A stretch of 64,000 nucleotides of DNA, taken from assembly GCA_965153355.1 (NCBI GenBank), contig OZ231128.1, positions 7,192,001 through 7,256,000 on the forward strand, given 5' to 3'. Positions 60,943 through 64,000 of the stretch are shown piece after piece (the first letter of the stretch is position 1; each line of letters opens with the position of its first letter). A model generated the notes under the pieces. That model searched no databases and had not been told where the DNA came from. It saw only the letters and a list, made by a program, of their open reading frames with translations. The DNA is from Flaccisagitta enflata. Lineage: Eukaryota > Chaetognatha > Sagittoidea > Aphragmophora. The translations under genes and the position numbers were made by a program.

Positions 60943-61572
60943 CCAAGAATCAGGGGTGAGAGGGAAGGAGTCAAAAGCTTTGCAACTTCATACAGCCCTG
61001 CTTGTCACGCATAACCCCTCTTTGTCACGTATCACATGACTCGACGTCACATCAACACTGCTTCTCACGTCAATCCCGTGCTTAAGCTTACACGTTGGAA
61101 ACTCCCTTGACTTTGAAAGGTATAAAAGGGAAAAAACTAACTTATTTCCAGTACTTTTTTTCCGCGAGCAAAACATCTGTTTTAGAATTTCAATAAGAGT
61201 ATGTTTTTTATTTCTTTTTGACAAAATAGAATAATAATGTCTTACAAAGAATATGCACATGACTAAACAAGGAAGTGTGTGTTATTTATCTAAATTGATT
61301 TATGAAAACAAGAAAAAGATAAAATAAAAGGATGATGAATTTTGTGGGTTTTTTCCCTCCTCAAACTGAACAAAGAAGAAGGTTCATTGTAGGCATAGAA
61401 GGCGAGGAAGATCGCCATGTCAAGTTTATAGGTATTCCAGGCATTCATTGGAATTTCATTCATACAAATCATAGGTATTCCAGGCATTCATTGGTATTTC
61501 ATTCATACAAACCATAGGTATTCAAGGCATTCATTGGTATTTTAATCATACTTGATTTTGGTAATTCTTATA
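60943..61572. other. no gene; about 43-bp repeat at 61,430-61,540
   Basis: Three copies of 'aggtattccaggcattcatt' with 'ggtatttcattcatacaaa'. Otherwise unique. Confidence 0.6.
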
Positions 61573-61745
61573 CAGTTGAACCCCGCTCTAACGAATTTCA
61601 GGAGGCCAATAATTTTCTTTGTTATAGATGGACTTCTGTTATTGCCAAAGAAAGTAAAAGAAATTAACTTGAAGGGACCATAAATTTGCATCTGTTGTAG
61701 GCGGAATTCTTTTGGTGGCGGGTCCGTTAGAGCGGGGTTCAACTG
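61573..61745. mobile_element. 173-bp CAGTTGAACCCCGC MITE, TA target
   Basis: TIRs CAGTTGAACCCCGCTCTAAC / GTTAGAGCGGGGTTCAACTG flanked by TA. The inner motif TTCTGTTATTGCC is shared with the copy at 26.9 kb. Terminal motif resembles pogo/Tigger-type non-autonomous elements. Confidence 0.85.
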
Positions 61746-61971
61746 TATTCATTTGTATCTCAAGCATTCATGGCTTTGTCAGTCAAAAGGATTCCATGCA
61801 TTCATTGTTTTTACATTCACATTCCTACCGGCAAAGCCAAAGCAAGCCCCTTTATCCTATCTATATTTCGCAATCATATAGTTCATATCAATTGTGAATT
61901 GTCATTGCGTTTTATACTTGAGTGAATGAGAGCTTATTTGAAAACTGTTGTTTTCCCTGATTGATTTCCAG

Positions 61972-62060
61972 AATTCGAAGGGACGACGGTTTTGTGTCGC
62001 GTCTGTGGTGATAAAGCTAGTGGATTTCACTATGGAGTTCACTCCTGCGAAGGCTGCAAG
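61972..62060 (+). CDS. E75: E75/NR1D-type nuclear receptor, first zinc-finger exon
   Basis: Acceptor gattgatttccag/aa, entering in phase 1; donor gcaag/gtaatt, phase 0. Reads [19 protein letters not shown], then [11 protein letters not shown]: a complete C-x2-C-x13-C-x2-C first zinc finger with P-box CEGCK, and the E75-type lead EF(D/E)[21 protein letters not shown]. The intron after CEGCK is a known position in nuclear receptor genes. E75/Rev-erb receptors bind heme and act as transcriptional regulators; in arthropods E75 is an ecdysone early gene. The upstream partner exon is probably 42,423-42,592. Confidence 0.94.
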
Positions 62061-62245
62061 GTAATTATACAAGCAAAACCAGTTGATTTCAAAACGGAGT
62101 TCACTCCTGCGAAGGCTACAAGGTAATTACACAAGAAAAACAAGTTAACTCCTGCGAAGGATGCAAGGTGTAATCACGCAAAGCCAGTGGATGCCACTAT
62201 GGAGTTCAGGTGGGCATATTAGCCAGCTAGTAGATTTCACTATAG
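62061..62245 (+). repeat. decaying copies of the zinc-finger exon end and donor
   Basis: 'gttcactcctgcgaaggctg' plus caaggtaatta recurs at about 62,098 and 62,150, with 'agtggatgccactatggagt' at 62,188 and 'tagatttcactatagagta' at 62,231. Units of about 63 bp carry the copied donor (aag/gtaatt, aag/gtgtaa). The copies contain substitutions that break Cys codons. Confidence 0.85.
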
Positions 62246-62247
62246 AG

Positions 62248-62892
62248 TACCCTCTCGTAGCACTGCTTTCTGACGGAGGATTTGTGACAAGAATGATATC
62301 ACTCCAGCTTTTTCTGCATTTTTGTGTAGGTCATAGGTATACAAATCAAGAACTATCCAGTGGAAAATCATCCCTAGAGCGCATTTTGAAAAAAAGTCCA
62401 AAATTTATGATTTTTAGCTTCATCATACATGAATAACATTGCAGGTTGGTCTGACTAATTTTTTGACAGCATATTGTCAATCCTGATCTAATTCCCTTTC
62501 ATTTGATAGGTCGCACTATATAGTTTTAAACAGAAATAACATTTTCATTTTCTAAGCCACCGTTACAAAATTTGCAGCGGTGGCCTGAAATATGAAAATT
62601 TGATTTTTCATCAAAACCATATAGTGCGACCTATCAAATGAAAGGGAATTTTACCAGGATTAACAATATGCTTTCAAAAAAAGAGTCAGGCCAAATTGAA
62701 AAATTTGTTATGAAAATTGAAGCTAAAAATTATAAATTTTTGATTTTTTTTCAAAATGCGCTCTAGGGATGATTTTCCACTGGATAGTTCTTGATTTGTA
62801 TTCCAATAACCTACACAAAAATGCAGAAAAACCCGGAGTGATATCATTCTTGTCACAAATCTTCTGTCAGAAAGCAGTGGTAGAGGCTGCAA
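62248..62892. repeat. palindromic element 1 in receptor intron
   Basis: 'tagcactgctttctgacgga' (62,258) to 'gaaaatcatccctagagcgc' pairs with 'gcgctctagggatgattttc' to 'gtcagaaagcagtggtagag' (62,758-62,886). Centre near 62,570, where 'aggtcgcactatatag' and 'tatagtgcgacct' face each other. No TIR or target duplication identified. Confidence 0.8.
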
Positions 62893-62897
62893 ATTTG

Positions 62898-63520
62898 GCA
62901 TGCATACTACGCTGAGGAGAATACACTTTTTTTCATGCAGGGACCCAGAGGAGGGCCCAGATCTTTTTATTTTGATGTAACTAATGCATTCTAAAAATTT
63001 CAGGACCATAGCCATTCTTAAACCTTCATCATATTGCACCTGAAAAATGGTTCATCCTTAAGGGGGCCAAAATTTCAAAATCATTTTTCCTCAAATCTGA
63101 TGCCAGATTCAGATTCCTTGTAAAAAATCATGTCTGATGCTATATTTTCTTTTTTCAAAATTTTGTTTTTAAGCTGAAAAAAATACAAAAAACCTCCAAA
63201 ACAAGGGTTTTTAAAAGGTTTTTAAAGGTTTTTTGCATTTTTTTCAGCTTAAAAACAAAATTTTGAAGGAAAAAAATATAGCATCGGATATAATTTTTTA
63301 CAAGGAATCTGATTCTGGCATCAGTTTTGAGGAAAAATGTTTTTGAAATTTTGGCCCCCTTAAGGATGAGCTATTTTTCAGGTGCAATATGATGAAGGTT
63401 TAAGAATGGCTATGGTCCTGAAATTTTTAGAATACATTAGTTACATCAAAATAAAAAGATCTGGGCCCTCCTCTGGGTCCCTGCATGAAAAAAAGTGTAT
63501 TCTCCTCAGCGTAATGCATA
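62898..63520. repeat. palindromic element 2 in receptor intron
   Basis: 'tacgctgaggagaatacact' and 'gggacccagaggagggccca' at the left pair with 'tgggccctcctctgggtccc' and 'agtgtattctcctcagcgta' at the right (to 63,513). Centre near 63,210. Directly abuts palindrome 1; both lie inside the exon-copy array, which resumes at about 63,518. Confidence 0.8.
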
Positions 63521-63863
63521 CAAGCAAAACCAGTGGACTTTATTATGGAGCTCACGCTTGCAACGGCTGAAAGAAAAGCATACGAGTAGTGTCAGTTAAT
63601 TTCATTTTATAATATATATAATATGTAGTTCACTCCTAAGAAGATAGAAAAAATTAATACAAGCATGACGCTTTTTTTCATTCTTACTTTTTTTTCTGTC
63701 TTCCTTTCTCTATCTCTATCTTTCTTTCTTTCTTTCTAGTTCACTAGGGTTCTAGTTCACTAGGGTTTCTTTCGAAGAAGCATTCAACAGAAGCTCTTAT
63801 ATACGCCATGCAACAAAGATGAGCGATGCAACATCTCTTTTGTTTTTTGTTGTCTCTTTCTAG
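63518..63863 (+). repeat. remaining exon copies and an acceptor-side copy
   Basis: 63,518-63,570 and 63,628-63,645 resume the first-finger exon copies ('acaagcaaaaccagtggact', 'tagttcactcctaagaag'). 63,764-63,838 is a near-copy of the start of the second-finger exon, including its acceptor (ctag/ggtttctttcgaagaagc), displaced by exactly 100 bp from the real exon. Confidence 0.85.
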
Positions 63864-64000
63864 GGTTTCTTTCGAAGGAGTATTCAACAGAAGCTCTCAT
63901 ACAAGCCATGCAACAAAGATCAGCAATGCAACATTCTCAGACATAGCAGAAATCGTTGTCAAGACTGCAGACTCAGGAAATGCTGGAGCGTCGGCATGTC
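63864..64000 (+). CDS. E75: E75/NR1D-type nuclear receptor, second zinc-finger exon (cut by window end)
   Basis: Acceptor tgtctctttctag/ggt, phase 0. Reads [20 protein letters not shown], then [20 protein letters not shown] and [14 protein letters not shown] after the P-box, and a complete C-x5-C-x9-C-x2-C second finger. Other E75 proteins typically have RINRNRCQYCRLKKCIAVGM here; this copy has HSRNRCQD and KCWSVGM, so it is divergent but keeps every zinc ligand. Ligand-binding domain lies beyond the window. Confidence 0.94.

Overview
This is a eukaryotic, animal-type genomic window: spliced genes, very low gene density and a heavy load of repeats. The two recognisable genes both lie on the + strand: a Slingshot cofilin phosphatase and an E75/Rev-erb (NR1D)-type nuclear receptor. 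An E75-type receptor, the satellite-carrying short transposons and fast-evolving proteins suggest an invertebrate bilaterian. I cannot name the phylum; an interstitial TTAGGG-like tract (55.4 kb) is the only hint that canonical TTAGG arthropod telomeres may not apply.

Layout. 0-29 kb is intergenic or deep-intron sequence. It holds decayed LINE fragments, TIR elements, Helentron/HINE-like elements, a foldback family, long (CT)n/(GA)n arrays and several minisatellites. 29.6-42.6 kb holds three phase-compatible exons of a long low-complexity protein (Q-, S-, T-, A- and P-rich). 33.2-37.0 kb is a single 3.8 kb satellite-bearing element with another TIR element nested inside it. 47.5-56.6 kb is a complete-looking Slingshot gene of ten exons (725 codons), with N domain, DEK_C domain and dual-specificity phosphatase domain; two of its introns are GC-AG. 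57-62 kb is repeats with a 5'-truncated LINE that has a clear target-site duplication. 61.97 kb and 63.86 kb are the two zinc-finger exons of the nuclear receptor, which runs off the right edge.

Gene relations. The low-complexity exons end in phase 1 and join in frame to the first zinc-finger exon (giving DGL-EFEGTTV). They may therefore be the A/B region of the receptor, which would place Slingshot inside a receptor intron on the same strand. They could instead belong to another transcript; RNA data are needed.

Most unusual signals. (1) A family of about 25 short elements ends in a hairpin followed by TAAAA. The stem sequence differs between copies but stays paired, and matches the 5' subterminal repeat of the same copy. 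(2) Many exon boundaries of both genes are accompanied by tandem, decaying copies of the splice junction: nine acceptor copies in one case, and an in-frame 57-nt potential cassette exon in another. (3) Several insertions are proven inside the window by empty-site copies.
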